DNA of 64,000 nucleotides. It comes from Candidatus Caldatribacterium sp. GTDB taxonomy: Bacteria; Atribacterota; Atribacteria; Atribacterales; Caldatribacteriaceae. The first letter of the stretch is position 1, and every line of letters starts with the position of its first letter. This document shows positions 1 through 9,679 of this stretch, piece after piece. The notes below the pieces were generated by a model that saw only the letters and a program-made list of their open reading frames with translations, did no database searches and was not told the DNA's origin. Location: contig JANXBI010000036.1 of NCBI GenBank assembly GCA_025060675.1, positions 1 through 64,000 of the forward strand, given 5' to 3'. A program made the translations under genes and the position numbers.

Positions 1-87
1 AAAACCTTCAAACCACGAGCATCCAGACAGGGTGAAGACCACTGCGACCATGGAGGCCAGGACAATGAGAGGAAGCATACGACGCAT
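1..87 (-). CDS. Lipoprotein, N-terminal fragment (runs off left edge)
   Basis: Only the first 29 codons lie in the window, reading leftwards from ATG at 87-85. They encode a short basic start (MRRM), a hydrophobic stretch and the lipobox LSGC, followed by SWFEGF. This is a typical type II signal peptide, so the mature protein should be anchored to a membrane through its N-terminal cysteine. A GGGAGG ribosome site lies at about 97-102, well spaced from the ATG. It is divergent from the next gene; the 235-base gap between them (88-322) holds promoter-like sequence but no convincing gene. The function cannot be read from this fragment. Confidence 0.75.
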   Translation of the reverse strand, partial: MRRMLPLIVLASMVAVVFTLSGCSWFEGF

Positions 88-287
88 ACACAGGTACCTC
101 CCTTTGCGAGTTTTCTCTATTGTACCACAGGGGTGGCGCCAAAAAGACCTTGGGGTTTTGTGGACCCCGGAAAGTCTATGGGTGTCGTGTTGCCTGAGAC
201 GGGTTTGGGGCGCTAGTGGAAGAGGAAAAGGGGTGTGGGAGGGGCTCTTTCGTTGGGCATACGCAGTGGTAGAGGACGTGGGAGTGC

Positions 288-293
288 TATAAT
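288..293 (+). promoter_or_regulatory. Promoter -10 element for the small regulator-lon operon
   Basis: TATAAT is a perfect sigma-70 -10 hexamer 30 bases upstream of the preferred GTG start at 323. No good -35 hexamer is seen at 16-18 bases, so only the -10 is called. Confidence 0.5.
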
Positions 294-322
294 ATCGGGA
301 GAGTCGTGGGGAGGTGATTTTC

Positions 323-571
323 GTGGCTCGGGTGCTCTTCGTGAAGGTGGGGGATAGGCCGAAGGTGGCGGTACGGGTTCAGGAGGTGTTGACCCAGTAC
401 GGGTGCAATATCAGGACGCGTCTTGGGCTTCACGAGTTTCCCTCAGAGTGTGAAGACCGGGATGAAGGTCTCATCATCCTTGAGGTGGTGGGGAGTGCTG
501 AGGAAATCGAGAAGCTCAGAGGGGCGCTTGAAACCATAGAGAGCGTGAAGGTTGTTTCTGTGGAGCTTTAG
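323..571 (+). CDS. Small ACT-like regulator, TM1266 (hydrogenase-system regulator) type
   Basis: This 82-residue protein has a beta-alpha-beta layout like an ACT or NikR-C-terminal domain. It opens with MARVLFVKVGDRPKVAV, has a helix ending in LTQYGCNIRTRLGL, and finishes with the strand VKVVSVEL. The layout matches the small TM1266-like proteins often annotated as iron-only hydrogenase system regulators, which sit near [FeFe]-hydrogenase genes. Here the neighbour is a Lon-like protease only 2 bases downstream. GTG at 323 is preferred over GTG at 314 because GGGGAGG at 308-313 is well spaced only for 323. No DNA-binding domain is present, so it may sense a ligand or act through a partner. The family call is moderate and the function uncertain. 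Confidence 0.6.
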   Translation: MARVLFVKVGDRPKVAVRVQEVLTQYGCNIRTRLGLHEFPSECEDRDEGLIILEVVGSAEEIEKLRGALETIESVKVVSVEL

Positions 572-573
572 AG

Positions 574-3054
574 GTGGATATGGAAGGTAAAGTTGACCTT
601 TCAAGGTACCGTCTTCGGCCGGAAGACCTCAAGTGGACTTGTGACCCGGAGATTTTCCCCTTTTCGTGCACCGATGAGGTGGAGGAGCTCCGGGGCTTTG
701 TGGGACAGGATCGGGCCTTTGCGGCTATTGAGTTTGGGCTTCGGATGGACCGCCCAGGGTACAACCTCTTCGTGGTGGGTCCAAGTGGTACGGGGAGGGC
801 TGCAGCAGTCCGAGCCTGCATCGAGCGCATTCTTGAGGAGCGGAAGAAGCTCGGGCTTCTGCCTCCGGTGCTCGACTGGTGCTACGTCTTCAACTTCGAT
901 AATCCCGACCGTCCGAAAGTGTTGCGTTTCCCGCGGGGTGAGGGAAGGACCTTTGCCCGGCTCCTTGAGGGTCTTTTGAAGAACCTGCGGGAGATTATCC
1001 CCAAGGCTTTCGCAAGTGATGAGTACAAAAACCAGCGACAGATTCTCATGGATGAGCACCAGAAAAGGCACCGTCAGGTGCTCCAGGAGCTTGAGCGGGA
1101 AGCGCTTGCCGAAGGGTTCGCCTTCCGAATGACCTCCATGGGTCCTATCCTTGTGCCCCTCTATGAGGGGAAACCCATGACCCAGGAGCAGTATCTTACC
1201 CTTACGGATTTGGAGAAGGAGCTCATTGAGAGTCGCCGTCAGAAGCTCTTGAACCGTATCAACGAGGTTTTTGAGCGAATCCACCAGCTTGAGATGGAGC
1301 TCAAAAACCGTATCGCTGAACTCGACACACGAATCGCCGATTTTACCATTACTCCCCTTTTCAAGGAGCTCTTTGACCGGTATGCCGACTCTCCAGAGGT
1401 GACCGAATTCCTCTCGGCTCTCAAGCAGTTCACCCTCTCGTACCTTCACATCTTCCGGGATTCCCAGGAAGCTCCAGCGCAACCCCAGCACCTTCTCCCT
1501 TACCAGCGCTTCCAAGACCCCTTTTTGCCGTTTAAGGTGAATGTTTTTGTGGACAATTCGGCGACCGATACCCCTCCGGTGATTCTTGAGACCCATCCCA
1601 CCTGGACGAACCTCTTTGGACGCATCGAGCGGCGAGCCCTCATGGGGACGTACTTCAGCGACCACACCATGCTCAAGGCAGGGTCGCTCCACCAAGCCAA
1701 CGGGGGCTACGTCATCATGTACTTCCGGGACCTCATCGTGAACCCGGGGGTTTGGGAAGGACTGAAACGCGTCCTGAAGAACCGGGAGATTCGTATGGAG
1801 GACCCCTTTGAGCACTTCGGCCTCATCGCTCCCCAGGGGTTGCGGCCAGACCCTCTGCCTTTCGATGCCAAGGTCATCCTCATTGGTGATGAGTACGTCT
1901 ATCGGATTCTCACGCTCTTTGACGAGGATTTCCGGGACCTCTTTAAGGTCAAGGTGGAGTTCGACTACGAAGTCCGCAAGGACGAAAGCATCGTGACTTC
2001 CTTTGCCTGTTTTGTGCGACGGATCTGCCTTGAGGAGAAACTCTTGCCCTTTGACCGTACTGGGGTGGCAAAGCTTTTAGAGTACGCCTCTCGCCTTGTT
2101 TCCCACAAGGAAAAGCTGAGCACCCGCTTTGGGTTTTTGCGAGATATCCTGTGCGAGGCTGATTTTTGGGCAAGGCAGGATGGAGCAACGAGGGTGTACG
2201 ACCGCCATGTGGTGAAGGCGGTAGAGTCCCGAAGGAAGCGCTTGAGCCTCCTTGCCGAGAAAATCGACGAGTTCATCAAGGAAGATGTTCTTCTCATCGA
2301 CACTGAAGGGGCGGTGGTGGGTCAGGTCAACGGCCTTGCGGTGTACGACCTTGGCGACTTCAGCTTCGGTCGGCCTTCCCGCATCACTGCCCGAACTTAC
2401 CTTGGCCGGCAAGGTGTTGTGAACATCGAGCGGGAGTCGCGCCTGAGTGGCCGCATCCACGACAAAGGTGTCCTCATCATGAGTGGGTACCTGGGGTACC
2501 GCTACGCTCAGGACAAACCCCTGTCGATTTCGGCAAGCATCTGCTTTGAGCAGTCCTACGAGGGGGTTGAGGGGGATAGCGCCTCCCTTGCGGAGACTTG
2601 TGCGATTCTCTCTGACCTTGCGGGAGTCCCCATTCGTCAGGACATTGCCGTCACCGGGTCCATCAACCAAAAGGGGGAGGTCCAGGCAGTCGGGGGTGTG
2701 AACCAGAAGATTGAGGGGTTTTTCCGGGCTTGTAAGATGAAGGGGTTCACCGGGACGCAGGGGGTGATCATCCCAAGGAGCAACGTCCAAAACCTCATGC
2801 TCGATGAAGAGGTCGTTCAGGCGGTCCGGGAGGGGAAGTTCCACATCTACGCGGTCTCTTCGGTCGATGAGGCCATGGAGATTCTCACCGGTCTCCCAGC
2901 AGGGAAACGGAAGGAGGATGGGAAGTTTGAGGAGGGGACGGTCAACGACCTCGTCGACCGGAAGCTCCGCAAGGCGTTAGAGCTCTTGCAACACTTTGAG
3001 GAGAAGAGGGAAGAAAAGCCTAAAGGGGAAAGGGAGAACGAGAACGCTCAATAA
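574..3054 (+). CDS. Lon-family ATP-dependent protease (LonB-like, S16)
   Basis: An 826-residue cytoplasmic AAA+ protease of the Lon-like group with an AAA_32-type ATPase and a C-terminal S16 peptidase domain. A P-loop (GPSGTGRAAA) lies near residue 68. A long helical, charged region follows (about 150-290), then the conserved GGYVIMYFRDL segment typical of this group. The peptidase domain (about 590-790) carries the catalytic Ser in EGDSASLAET and the Lys in GGVNQKIEG, so the dyad is intact. It should degrade unfolded or tagged proteins using ATP. The start is GTG 574 or ATG 580; both lie next to the stop of the small regulator, so the two genes are likely co-transcribed. The tail is Lys/Glu-rich and probably disordered. 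Confidence 0.88.
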   Translation: MDMEGKVDLSRYRLRPEDLKWTCDPEIFPFSCTDEVEELRGFVGQDRAFAAIEFGLRMDRPGYNLFVVGPSGTGRAAAVRACIERILEERKKLGLLPPVLDWCYVFNFDNPDRPKVLRFPRGEGRTFARLLEGLLKNLREIIPKAFASDEYKNQRQILMDEHQKRHRQVLQELEREALAEGFAFRMTSMGPILVPLYEGKPMTQEQYLTLTDLEKELIESRRQKLLNRINEVFERIHQLEMELKNRIAELDTRIADFTITPLFKELFDRYADSPEVTEFLSALKQFTLSYLHIFRDSQEAPAQPQHLLPYQRFQDPFLPFKVNVFVDNSATDTPPVILETHPTWTNLFGRIERRALMGTYFSDHTMLKAGSLHQANGGYVIMYFRDLIVNPGVWEGLKRVLKNREIRMEDPFEHFGLIAPQGLRPDPLPFDAKVILIGDEYVYRILTLFDEDFRDLFKVKVEFDYEVRKDESIVTSFACFVRRICLEEKLLPFDRTGVAKLLEYASRLVSHKEKLSTRFGFLRDILCEADFWARQDGATRVYDRHVVKAVESRRKRLSLLAEKIDEFIKEDVLLIDTEGAVVGQVNGLAVYDLGDFSFGRPSRITARTYLGRQGVVNIERESRLSGRIHDKGVLIMSGYLGYRYAQDKPLSISASICFEQSYEGVEGDSASLAETCAILSDLAGVPIRQDIAVTGSINQKGEVQAVGGVNQKIEGFFRACKMKGFTGTQGVIIPRSNVQNLMLDEEVVQAVREGKFHIYAVSSVDEAMEILTGLPAGKRKEDGKFEEGTVNDLVDRKLRKALELLQHFEEKREEKPKGERENENAQ

Positions 3055-3057
3055 TTC

Positions 3058-4422
3058 ATGTCTCTCCTTCTGAGCGAGGATGTTGCTTCACGCATAGAGG
3101 ATTCGAAGCTACGCGAGGACCTCAAATTCGTTACCCTTGGTATTTGTTTTGGCATCGTTTTTGTCAACGTTACCACAGGTGCTCCGGTGGCTGGCTTTGC
3201 CCGGGTGCTCGGATTTGGGGATTTCCTCTATGCGGTTCTCCTTGCCCTGCCAGTTTTGGGCGGAGCGTTCCAGATTTTTGCCTCCTTTGTCCTTGAGCGG
3301 ACGGGGAAACGGAAGCTTGCCTTCCTCCTTGGGGGTTTGGCCAATCGCGTTCCCTGGCTTTTCGTGGCCCTTTTGCCCTTGTGGGTGCAGCACACAAGAG
3401 TGCTCCTTGGGCCTTTTACAGGGCTTCTTCTCACCACTGCCATCGGTGGGGCTTTCCTTGCGGTGAGTTTCATGTCCTGGATGGCGGACCTTGTGCCCTT
3501 GGAGCTCCGGGGACGGTTCTTTGGGCACCGAAGCCTCCTTGGAACGGTGGCTTCTCTGGGGAGTGGCCTCTGCATCGGGTGGTTTTTGGACGTTTTCAGG
3601 AGTATCACCGGTTTTTCTGTGATTCTTGCTGTAGCGGCCCTCCTTGGGGTCGGTGACATCCTCTGTTTTCTCCGGGTGCAGGACCCCCCTATGGAGCGGG
3701 ATACGGGATTTCGAGGGGACATCGTTCGTTTCTTCCGGGAGGTTCTCGGGCATCCAACCTTTTCCCGATTCCTTGTCTTTGCCGTTTTCTGGTACTTCGC
3801 CTTTAACGTTGCCTCGCCCTTCTTCAACCTCTACATGATTCGAGACCTTGGAATGAGCTTTTTCCAAATTGCCCTCTACGTTCAGGCGGTGGCGAACTGT
3901 ACGACCCTTTTCTCCATTCGCCTCTTTGGCCGTCTCACCGACCGCTTTGGGAACCTCCCCATAACCTTTGTGGCGACGTCTGTGGCTTCGTTCCTTCCGG
4001 TGCTTTGGTGCTTCACTAACGAGGTGAACTGGCGGGGTGTTGTCCTAGTCATTCAGATTCTTGCGGGGATTTTCTGGCCGGCTATTGACCTTGCGGTGAA
4101 CAACCTCGCTTTGAAGCTTTCGCCGGATCTCCACCGCTCTTTCTACATTGCGGTTTTCAACCTCTTCCTTGGGGTTTTTGGGAATGCCCTGGGGTACCTT
4201 GTGGGGGGAGCGATTCTTGAGTCGGTGGCACCGTACCTTGCCCGTGTGGTGACGGGGTTGGGTCTCCGGTTTTCCCCATACTTTGTCGTCTTCCTCCTCT
4301 CTGCTCTCCTTCGGGCGGTTGCGGTTTTCCTTCTCCTCCCCAAGGTGCGGGAGGAGAGGGCGCTCTCGGTGCAGGAAGTGTGTGCGCTGGTTGCTAAAGT
4401 TCTGCGGAAAAACGCCGATTAA
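3058..4422 (+). CDS. Major facilitator superfamily transporter
   Basis: A 454-residue integral membrane protein with about 12 hydrophobic segments in two halves separated by a basic cytoplasmic loop near residues 205-235, the usual MFS layout. The loop between helices 2 and 3 (LERTGKRKLAFLLGG) and the repeat in the second half (GRLTDRFGNLP) match the MFS signature with its Arg/Lys and Gly-Arg pattern. The substrate cannot be assigned. The ATG lies 3 bases after the lon stop, so it probably belongs to the same transcript; its own ribosome site is weak, which suggests translational coupling. Confidence 0.82.
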   Translation: MSLLLSEDVASRIEDSKLREDLKFVTLGICFGIVFVNVTTGAPVAGFARVLGFGDFLYAVLLALPVLGGAFQIFASFVLERTGKRKLAFLLGGLANRVPWLFVALLPLWVQHTRVLLGPFTGLLLTTAIGGAFLAVSFMSWMADLVPLELRGRFFGHRSLLGTVASLGSGLCIGWFLDVFRSITGFSVILAVAALLGVGDILCFLRVQDPPMERDTGFRGDIVRFFREVLGHPTFSRFLVFAVFWYFAFNVASPFFNLYMIRDLGMSFFQIALYVQAVANCTTLFSIRLFGRLTDRFGNLPITFVATSVASFLPVLWCFTNEVNWRGVVLVIQILAGIFWPAIDLAVNNLALKLSPDLHRSFYIAVFNLFLGVFGNALGYLVGGAILESVAPYLARVVTGLGLRFSPYFVVFLLSALLRAVAVFLLLPKVREERALSVQEVCALVAKVLRKNAD

Positions 4423-4461
4423 GAGGTTAAGGAGGTCAAGAAAAAGAGGGGAGAGAGGTGT

Positions 4462-6564
4462 ATGCGCAGGAGTCTTCAAGGGAAGCTCATGGCGTGGTTT
4501 CTCGTTTTCTCCCTTATTCCTCTTGCCTTTCTTGCCCTGTATGGTCTTGCGGCGTTCCAGCGATCGCTCTCCCAAGCGTACGAGGGACAGCTTCTGGCCA
4601 TTGCCGATGCAGCAGCCTTTGGCATTAACCTCTGGATTGAGACGAAGTTAGCAGGCATCCGGGAAACGGGAAAGGACCCGCAGGCCGAGTGGGGGTATTG
4701 GGTGGATTTGAGTGGTGTTGCGACAAGTGCCCTAGGGAAGGAGGCGGACTTAAGCAACGAGCCAGCCTTTCGGCAGCTCCTTGAAACTCAGAAGGAGGCG
4801 GTTTCTCAGGTCTTCATCTCCCCCGATACGGGGAAGCGGGTTGTGCATTTGCTCCTCCCGAAATTTGTCGGAGAAAAACTCATCGGGGCAACGGGGAACC
4901 AAATTCCTGTCGAGGATCTCGACAAGCTCATCGCGACCATTAAAATAGGGGAAACCGGTTATGGGTACCTTGTCGACCAGTCTGGAGCCATCGTTTCCCA
5001 TCCCAATCCAGAAAAAGTCCTCAAAGAGAACGTGCTCTCTGGCTCTTCTGAGGCGCTCAACGCCTTTGGGAAGGAGATGTTTGCCAAAAGCCGGGGTGTA
5101 GCCCACTACACCTACGAAGGGGTACCAAAGGTAGCGGCTTTTGCTCCTGTTCCGGTAGCTGGGTGGTATGTTGTCGCCACTGCGCCAGATGCTGAAATCT
5201 ACGCCCCCATTTTGGCCATGCGGAACCTCATCATCCTCGTCATTGCCGTAGTCGGGGCAACCGTGGGGTACCTCTCAAGGTACATTGCCCGGCGCATTGC
5301 TTCTGGGGTGAGAAAGGTTACCGGGATTGTGGAGGAGGTGGCCCGGGGGAACCTGGGTGTGGACACCACCGCAGTGGCGCAAATCGGTGAGCGTAGCAAG
5401 GATGAGGTTGGGACCCTTGCTCGGGCGTTTACGGAAATGGTGGCTAACCTCCGAACCCTTGTGCAGGAGATTTTCCAGGGAGCTTCCTTTTTGTCCTCTT
5501 CGAGCACAGAGCTTTTCACCTCCATTGAAGAGGTGGCCAAGGCGACTCAGGAGATTGCCCACACCGTTGCTCAAGTGGCCCAGGGGTCCACTCGCCAGAG
5601 TGAGGACTTGCAGGGGATCGCGGATCGGGCGAATCGGGTCCGGGAACGGGCGGAGAACCTCCGCAGGGCGACGGAGCGCAACGTGAAGCTGTTGCAGGAG
5701 ATGGAAGAGCGCTTCCGGGAGAGCCTTGAGGCGCTGAAGCGTATTGCCTCGGGGATCCAGGCGGTATCGGAGGAAGGGAGAAAAACCGAAAGGGAGGCTC
5801 GACAGGGGCAGCAAGTGCTTGCCCTCCTTCGGGAAAGCGTCCTCTCCCTTTCCCAGGTCTCCCGGGAGGTGGCCGAAAGCATTGAAACTCTAGAGAACCG
5901 TTCCCAGGAGATTGGGAAAATCGTTGACCTCATCACCGGGATTGCTGAGCAGACGAACCTCCTTGCCCTGAACGCGGCGATTGAGGCTGCTCGAGCAGGA
6001 GAAGCAGGACGGGGCTTTGCCGTGGTGGCAGAGGAGGTTCGCAAACTTGCCGAGAGCTCTGCCCAAGCGGCTCAGCAGATTGCCAACCTCGTCCGTGAAA
6101 TCCAAGGCGACACCCGGAAAGCCGTGGAGCGAATGGAGAAAGCTGAGTCGCAGGTGGCGGCTGGTGTTGCCCAGACGGATGAGGCCGTAAAGAGCTTCTC
6201 CACCATTCTCTCCGCCATGCAGGGTGTGCTCACCGAGACAGAGTCTTTAGTCGCTTCCTTTGATGTGGCACAGAAAGCCCAAGAGGCGACGAAAAAGAGC
6301 GAGGAGGAAGTGCTTGCCCTCTCCCTTGACAACGCGAAGCTCATCGAAGACATCGCCCAGGACATCAGCAGCATCTCAGACAGCCTCTCCTCCATCGCTG
6401 CGGTGGCCGAAGAGAATGCCACCTCAAGTGAAGAGGTGTCGGCTTCCACCGAGGAGCAGAGTGCTTCGTTAGAAGAAATCCGCTCAGCTGTTGAAGAGCT
6501 CATGCGTCTTGCCGGGAATCTTGAGGCGCTCATCCGGAGGTTCCGTCTGGAAAAAAGTTCGTGA
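4462..6564 (+). CDS. Methyl-accepting chemotaxis protein (Cache sensor)
   Basis: A 700-residue chemoreceptor. A transmembrane helix at about 8-30 is followed by a periplasmic Cache-type sensor domain (about 35-250, including [16 protein letters not shown]). A second transmembrane helix lies near 252-275, a HAMP linker near 275-330, and a long cytoplasmic coiled-coil signalling domain ends the protein. The signalling hairpin tip is clear: [20 protein letters not shown] followed by [19 protein letters not shown]. Glu/Gln-rich helices on both sides provide methylation sites. It should pass ligand signals to CheA/CheW, which are not encoded here. The ATG has a GAGAGG ribosome site. The ligand is unknown; Cache domains commonly bind small organic acids or amino acids. 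Confidence 0.93.
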   Translation: MRRSLQGKLMAWFLVFSLIPLAFLALYGLAAFQRSLSQAYEGQLLAIADAAAFGINLWIETKLAGIRETGKDPQAEWGYWVDLSGVATSALGKEADLSNEPAFRQLLETQKEAVSQVFISPDTGKRVVHLLLPKFVGEKLIGATGNQIPVEDLDKLIATIKIGETGYGYLVDQSGAIVSHPNPEKVLKENVLSGSSEALNAFGKEMFAKSRGVAHYTYEGVPKVAAFAPVPVAGWYVVATAPDAEIYAPILAMRNLIILVIAVVGATVGYLSRYIARRIASGVRKVTGIVEEVARGNLGVDTTAVAQIGERSKDEVGTLARAFTEMVANLRTLVQEIFQGASFLSSSSTELFTSIEEVAKATQEIAHTVAQVAQGSTRQSEDLQGIADRANRVRERAENLRRATERNVKLLQEMEERFRESLEALKRIASGIQAVSEEGRKTEREARQGQQVLALLRESVLSLSQVSREVAESIETLENRSQEIGKIVDLITGIAEQTNLLALNAAIEAARAGEAGRGFAVVAEEVRKLAESSAQAAQQIANLVREIQGDTRKAVERMEKAESQVAAGVAQTDEAVKSFSTILSAMQGVLTETESLVASFDVAQKAQEATKKSEEEVLALSLDNAKLIEDIAQDISSISDSLSSIAAVAEENATSSEEVSASTEEQSASLEEIRSAVEELMRLAGNLEALIRRFRLEKSS

Positions 6565-6647
6565 CGGGGAATTGTTCTCCGGAAAATGGGGTAAAATATG
6601 GGGGAAGGTGTGAAGACGAACACCATCACATAGAGGGAGGAAGTGTT

Positions 6648-7619
6648 ATGCCAGTACACTACACGGAACTGGGCCTTGTGAATACGAAGGAGCTGTTCCA
6701 GAAGGCAAACGAAGGGAAGTACGCCATTCCGGGGTTTAACTTCAACAACATGGAGCAGCTCCAGGCGATCATTATGGCCTGTGTAGAGTGTAATTCGCCG
6801 GTGATTCTCCAAATCTCGAAGGGCGCTCGGCAGTACGCCAACCAGACGCTGCTCCGGTACATGGTGCCAGGAGCGGTGCAGATGGCCCGGGAGATGGGGA
6901 GCAATATCCCTATCGTCCTCAACCTCGACCACGGGGATTCTTTCGAGCTCTGCAAGGCGTGCATCGACAACGGTTTCTCCAACGTCATGATTGACGGGTC
7001 GCACTTGCCCTATGAGGAGAACGTGGCGCTCACAAGGAAAGTTGTGGAGTACGCCCATGCCCATGGGGTCACCGTGGAGGGGGAGCTCGGCGTTCTTGCT
7101 GGGATTGAGGAACACGTGTCGGCTGAGAAGAGCCACTACACCCGCCCGGAGGAGGTTGAGGACTTCGTTGCTCGAACAGGCGTTGATAGCCTTGCCATCT
7201 CCATTGGGACGTCCCATGGGGCGTACAAGTTCAAGCTGAAGCCTGGGGAACCTTTCCCGGAGCTTCGCTTCGATATCCTTGAAGAGGTGCAGCGCCGCCT
7301 TCCCGGATTCCCCATCGTGCTCCATGGGGCTTCTTCGGTGCTCCAGGAGTACGTGGACATCATCAACAGGTACGGTGGGAAGCTCGAGAACACCGCAGGG
7401 GTTCCGGAGGACCAGATTCGCAAGGCGATTCAGCTTGGGGTGCGGAAGGTGAACATCGACTCCGATGGTCGGCTTGTTTTCACCGCCATGGTTCGCAAAT
7501 ACCTTGCGGAGCACCCTGAGGAGTTTGACCCACGCAAGTACCTTGGACCTGCCCGGGAAGAGCTCAAGAAGATGTACGTTGAGAAGTGCAAGCTCCTTGG
7601 GAGCGCTGGGAAAGCCTAA
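6648..7619 (+). CDS. fba: Class II fructose-bisphosphate aldolase
   Basis: A 323-residue zinc-dependent aldolase that splits fructose-1,6-bisphosphate into dihydroxyacetone phosphate and glyceraldehyde-3-phosphate, or runs in reverse in gluconeogenesis. The class II pattern is complete: [12 protein letters not shown] near the start, the catalytic Asp in NLDHGDS, the metal-site segment [18 protein letters not shown], the zinc-binding HGASSV, and the phosphate-binding VNIDSDGR. The in-frame sequence extends upstream to a GTG, but ATG 6648 has GGGAGG 7 bases before it and gives the usual family length. A TAAAAT -10-like box lies at 6592-6597. A strong terminator follows the stop directly, and transaldolase comes next, so sugar-phosphate metabolism is grouped here. 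Confidence 0.94.
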   Translation: MPVHYTELGLVNTKELFQKANEGKYAIPGFNFNNMEQLQAIIMACVECNSPVILQISKGARQYANQTLLRYMVPGAVQMAREMGSNIPIVLNLDHGDSFELCKACIDNGFSNVMIDGSHLPYEENVALTRKVVEYAHAHGVTVEGELGVLAGIEEHVSAEKSHYTRPEEVEDFVARTGVDSLAISIGTSHGAYKFKLKPGEPFPELRFDILEEVQRRLPGFPIVLHGASSVLQEYVDIINRYGGKLENTAGVPEDQIRKAIQLGVRKVNIDSDGRLVFTAMVRKYLAEHPEEFDPRKYLGPAREELKKMYVEKCKLLGSAGKA

Positions 7620-7622
7620 GGG

Positions 7623-7649
7623 AAGGCCCGGGGTACCCCGGGCCTTTTT
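7623..7649 (+). terminator. Rho-independent terminator after fba
   Basis: A near-perfect palindrome, AAGGCCCGGGGT / ACCCCGGGCCTT (7623-7646), forms a very GC-rich hairpin and runs into a T tract ending at 7649. It begins 3 bases after the aldolase stop and lies just before the transaldolase ribosome site. Transaldolase expression therefore depends on read-through or on its own promoter. Confidence 0.85.
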
Positions 7650-7669
7650 GCTTTCTGAGGGGTGGGAGC

Positions 7670-8323
7670 ATGAAAATCTTCCTTGATACGGCGCAGGTTG
7701 ATGAAATCAAAAAGGCGCTCGATTTGGGCATTCTCGATGGGGTGACGACGAACCCGACCCTTGTGGCGAAAACCGGTCGAGGGTTTCGGGAGGTCATCCT
7801 CGACATCTGCCGCCTCGTTCCTGGTCCGGTTTCGGCGGAGGTGGTGAGCACCACTGCCGAGGGAATGGTTCGGGAAGGAAGGGAGCTCGCCTCCTGGGCG
7901 TCGAATATTGTGGTGAAGATTCCCCTGACGGAAGAGGGATTGAAGGCTATTCGGGTCCTTGCGGGAGAGGGAATCAAGGTGAACACGACGCTCATCTTCC
8001 AGCCCCTTCAGGCGCTCCTTGCGGCAAAGGCAGGGGCAGCGTACGTAAGTCCCTTTGTCGGTCGGCTTGACGATGTGGCGAGCGAAGGCCTGCGCCTTGT
8101 GGCCGATATCCTAACAATCCTTCGCAACTACCACTACCAGACGGAAGTCATTGTCGCTTCGGTTCGGCACCCAGGGCATGTCCTTGAGGCTGCCCGTCTT
8201 GGTGCCCATATCGTCACCATGCCCTTTGCGGTGCTCCAGCAGCTTGTGAAACACCCCTTCACCGATGTGGGGTTGCAGCGGTTTCTCGCCGATTGGGAGA
8301 AGGTGCCGGAGAAACCCTTTTAG
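7670..8323 (+). CDS. tal: Transaldolase / fructose-6-phosphate aldolase family
   Basis: A 217-residue protein of the small (type 3B/MipB) transaldolase subfamily. Family landmarks are [16 protein letters not shown] at the start, [13 protein letters not shown], the Schiff-base lysine segment [29 protein letters not shown], and [19 protein letters not shown]. It transfers dihydroxyacetone units in the non-oxidative pentose phosphate pathway. Some close relatives act instead as fructose-6-phosphate aldolases, and the sequence alone does not settle which. ATG 7670 has a GGGGTGGGAG ribosome site. The 3' end overlaps the convergent DUF6062-like gene by 4 bases. Confidence 0.92.
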   Translation: MKIFLDTAQVDEIKKALDLGILDGVTTNPTLVAKTGRGFREVILDICRLVPGPVSAEVVSTTAEGMVREGRELASWASNIVVKIPLTEEGLKAIRVLAGEGIKVNTTLIFQPLQALLAAKAGAAYVSPFVGRLDDVASEGLRLVADILTILRNYHYQTEVIVASVRHPGHVLEAARLGAHIVTMPFAVLQQLVKHPFTDVGLQRFLADWEKVPEKPF

Positions 8324-8922
8324 CGCCTCCTCTTTCCCATGAGGTTTCCCGCAAAGAACTCCATGGCTTCTTGCCAAGAACGGGCTTCCTGGGGTTCTAC
8401 GGGGAGCCCGCTTTTGTGGTAGTCGAACTTCGTGATGAATGCCAAGAGGTGGTCGGCAATTCGTCTGAGGGTCTTTCGGGTTTGGTTGGCGAGTGCCCCT
8501 TTCAGGGGCTCGGGAAGCCGGGCAAGATGCGGGAGGCAGAGGAAGGTTTCCTCACCCCATGCGGGGGTAAGGTCCTCAAAGTGGGTGGTGAGAAGGTGAA
8601 TGAGGTGAGCCAGATGCTCCTCCCAGTCCTGACACACCAGGCAACGTTGTGGGTTTGGTACCTCGTGGGAAGCGAGGTACTGTTCCAAGAGGTCCTGGTA
8701 CACGATGGCGATCCCAAGAATCGAAGGACGGAGGAGGAAAAGCCGCTCTGTGTGGGTTTTGCAGAATCCCCCAGAACGGATTTTCTCCCGTACGCCACAG
8801 TCGGTGACGAACTCGTAAAAGAGGGTATCGAGGAACCGCCTTGTGTGGTCTTCCTCGAGCCGGCAGAGGAAACATCCTGGTTCACTGAGCGCTTCCCGAA
8901 GCTCAAACAATGTTCGGTCCAT
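8320..8922 (-). CDS. DUF6062-like cysteine-motif protein
   Basis: A 200-residue, mostly helical soluble protein with paired cysteine motifs: GCFLCRLEE near residue 17, FCKTH near 53, CLVCQDWEE near 94 and LCLPHL near 128. The two halves look like a duplicated C-x2-C ... C-x2-H pattern, so metal or Fe-S binding is possible. The arrangement matches what is annotated as DUF6062 in anaerobic bacteria; no function is established to my knowledge. Start ATG at 8922 has GGGAGG upstream. It is divergent from the ureohydrolase-like gene across a 61-base gap and convergent with transaldolase. Confidence 0.65.
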   Translation of the reverse strand: MDRTLFELREALSEPGCFLCRLEEDHTRRFLDTLFYEFVTDCGVREKIRSGGFCKTHTERLFLLRPSILGIAIVYQDLLEQYLASHEVPNPQRCLVCQDWEEHLAHLIHLLTTHFEDLTPAWGEETFLCLPHLARLPEPLKGALANQTRKTLRRIADHLLAFITKFDYHKSGLPVEPQEARSWQEAMEFFAGNLMGKRRR

Positions 8923-8983
8923 GGTTTGCCTCCCTTGCAGAACGTGTTGTCCTCCCTATTCTACCTGAAAGGGGGGAGAAGGG

Positions 8984-9679
8984 ATGCGGAAAAGGGGCGT
9001 CATCGTGGTGGTTGGCGGGGAAAAACGGGTCGCGCAGTTTGCCCTTGCCTTGAGTCGGCTCCTGAAAGCTCGGTGTGTGTTCTGTGAGGCTGCTTCCGGG
9101 GAACCTTTTCTTGTGGGGAAGAGGGTTGCTTTAGCTCTTGTGCCAAAGGTCTTTGCGTATCCTTTCTTTTGCATCGCGCAGGACCACGCATTCACGGGAG
9201 GGTTCGTGGCAGGTTTGGTACGGTCCCTCTCCCTTTTCCCGTACCTTTTTGTTCTTGACGCCCATCTTGACCTTTTCTCCTTACCGACTCCCTCTTTTCC
9301 AGTCCACCGGGGGAATTTCCTGGCGTATCTCCTGGAACGGGAACGATTCCCAGAGGATCGCCTTTTCGTGTGTTCGGATGGAGCCACCTTCCGCGAGCTC
9401 GGGAAGCGGATTGCTACCCTTCCCCCTGGATTGTTCTACCTCTCCTGGGACGTGGACTTTGGGTTCCCTGAGGTGGCGTACTTTCCAGGGAAGGTGCCCT
9501 GTGCCTGCCTTGAGGAGCTCTTCGCCAACTTTGCGGCATGCTGTCGGGAGAGGAAGTTCCGTTTCCTTGGAGGGGACCTTGTGGAGCTCAACCCCAAGAG
9601 CATTCGGGATCCCCTCGGGTTTGCGTTTCGGGTGTCTCGCTGCCTTGCGCCATTTTTCATGGAGGAGGAAAACGTATGA
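8984..9679 (+). CDS. Compact ureohydrolase (arginase/agmatinase)-like protein
   Basis: A 231-residue protein with, in the right order, the metal-binding motifs of the arginase-deacetylase fold. AQDHAFTGG near residue 64 replaces the usual GGDHS. LDAHLDLF near residue 91 matches DAHxD. SWDVDFGFPE near residue 150 matches SxDxDxxDP. GGDLVELNP near residue 200 matches the E-x-NP strand. All predicted metal-ligand Asp and His residues are kept, so hydrolase activity is plausible. It is about 70 residues shorter than typical agmatinases, and the substrate loops are reduced, so the substrate may differ from agmatine or arginine. ATG 8984 has a strong GGGGGGAGAAGG site. It overlaps the TPR gene by ATGA. 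Confidence 0.6.
   Translation: MRKRGVIVVVGGEKRVAQFALALSRLLKARCVFCEAASGEPFLVGKRVALALVPKVFAYPFFCIAQDHAFTGGFVAGLVRSLSLFPYLFVLDAHLDLFSLPTPSFPVHRGNFLAYLLERERFPEDRLFVCSDGATFRELGKRIATLPPGLFYLSWDVDFGFPEVAYFPGKVPCACLEELFANFAACCRERKFRFLGGDLVELNPKSIRDPLGFAFRVSRCLAPFFMEEENV

Noticed and set aside
32..292. Plus-strand 86-residue open frame at the left edge
   Set aside because: Low-complexity Arg/Trp/Gly-rich product with no family look; the minus strand carries a convincing lipoprotein start with ribosome site, and the rest of the gap holds promoter sequence.
601..1815. Long minus-strand open frame inside the Lon-like gene
   Set aside because: Shadow frame of a high-G+C coding region; the Lon-like frame has catalytic motifs and its product matches family length.
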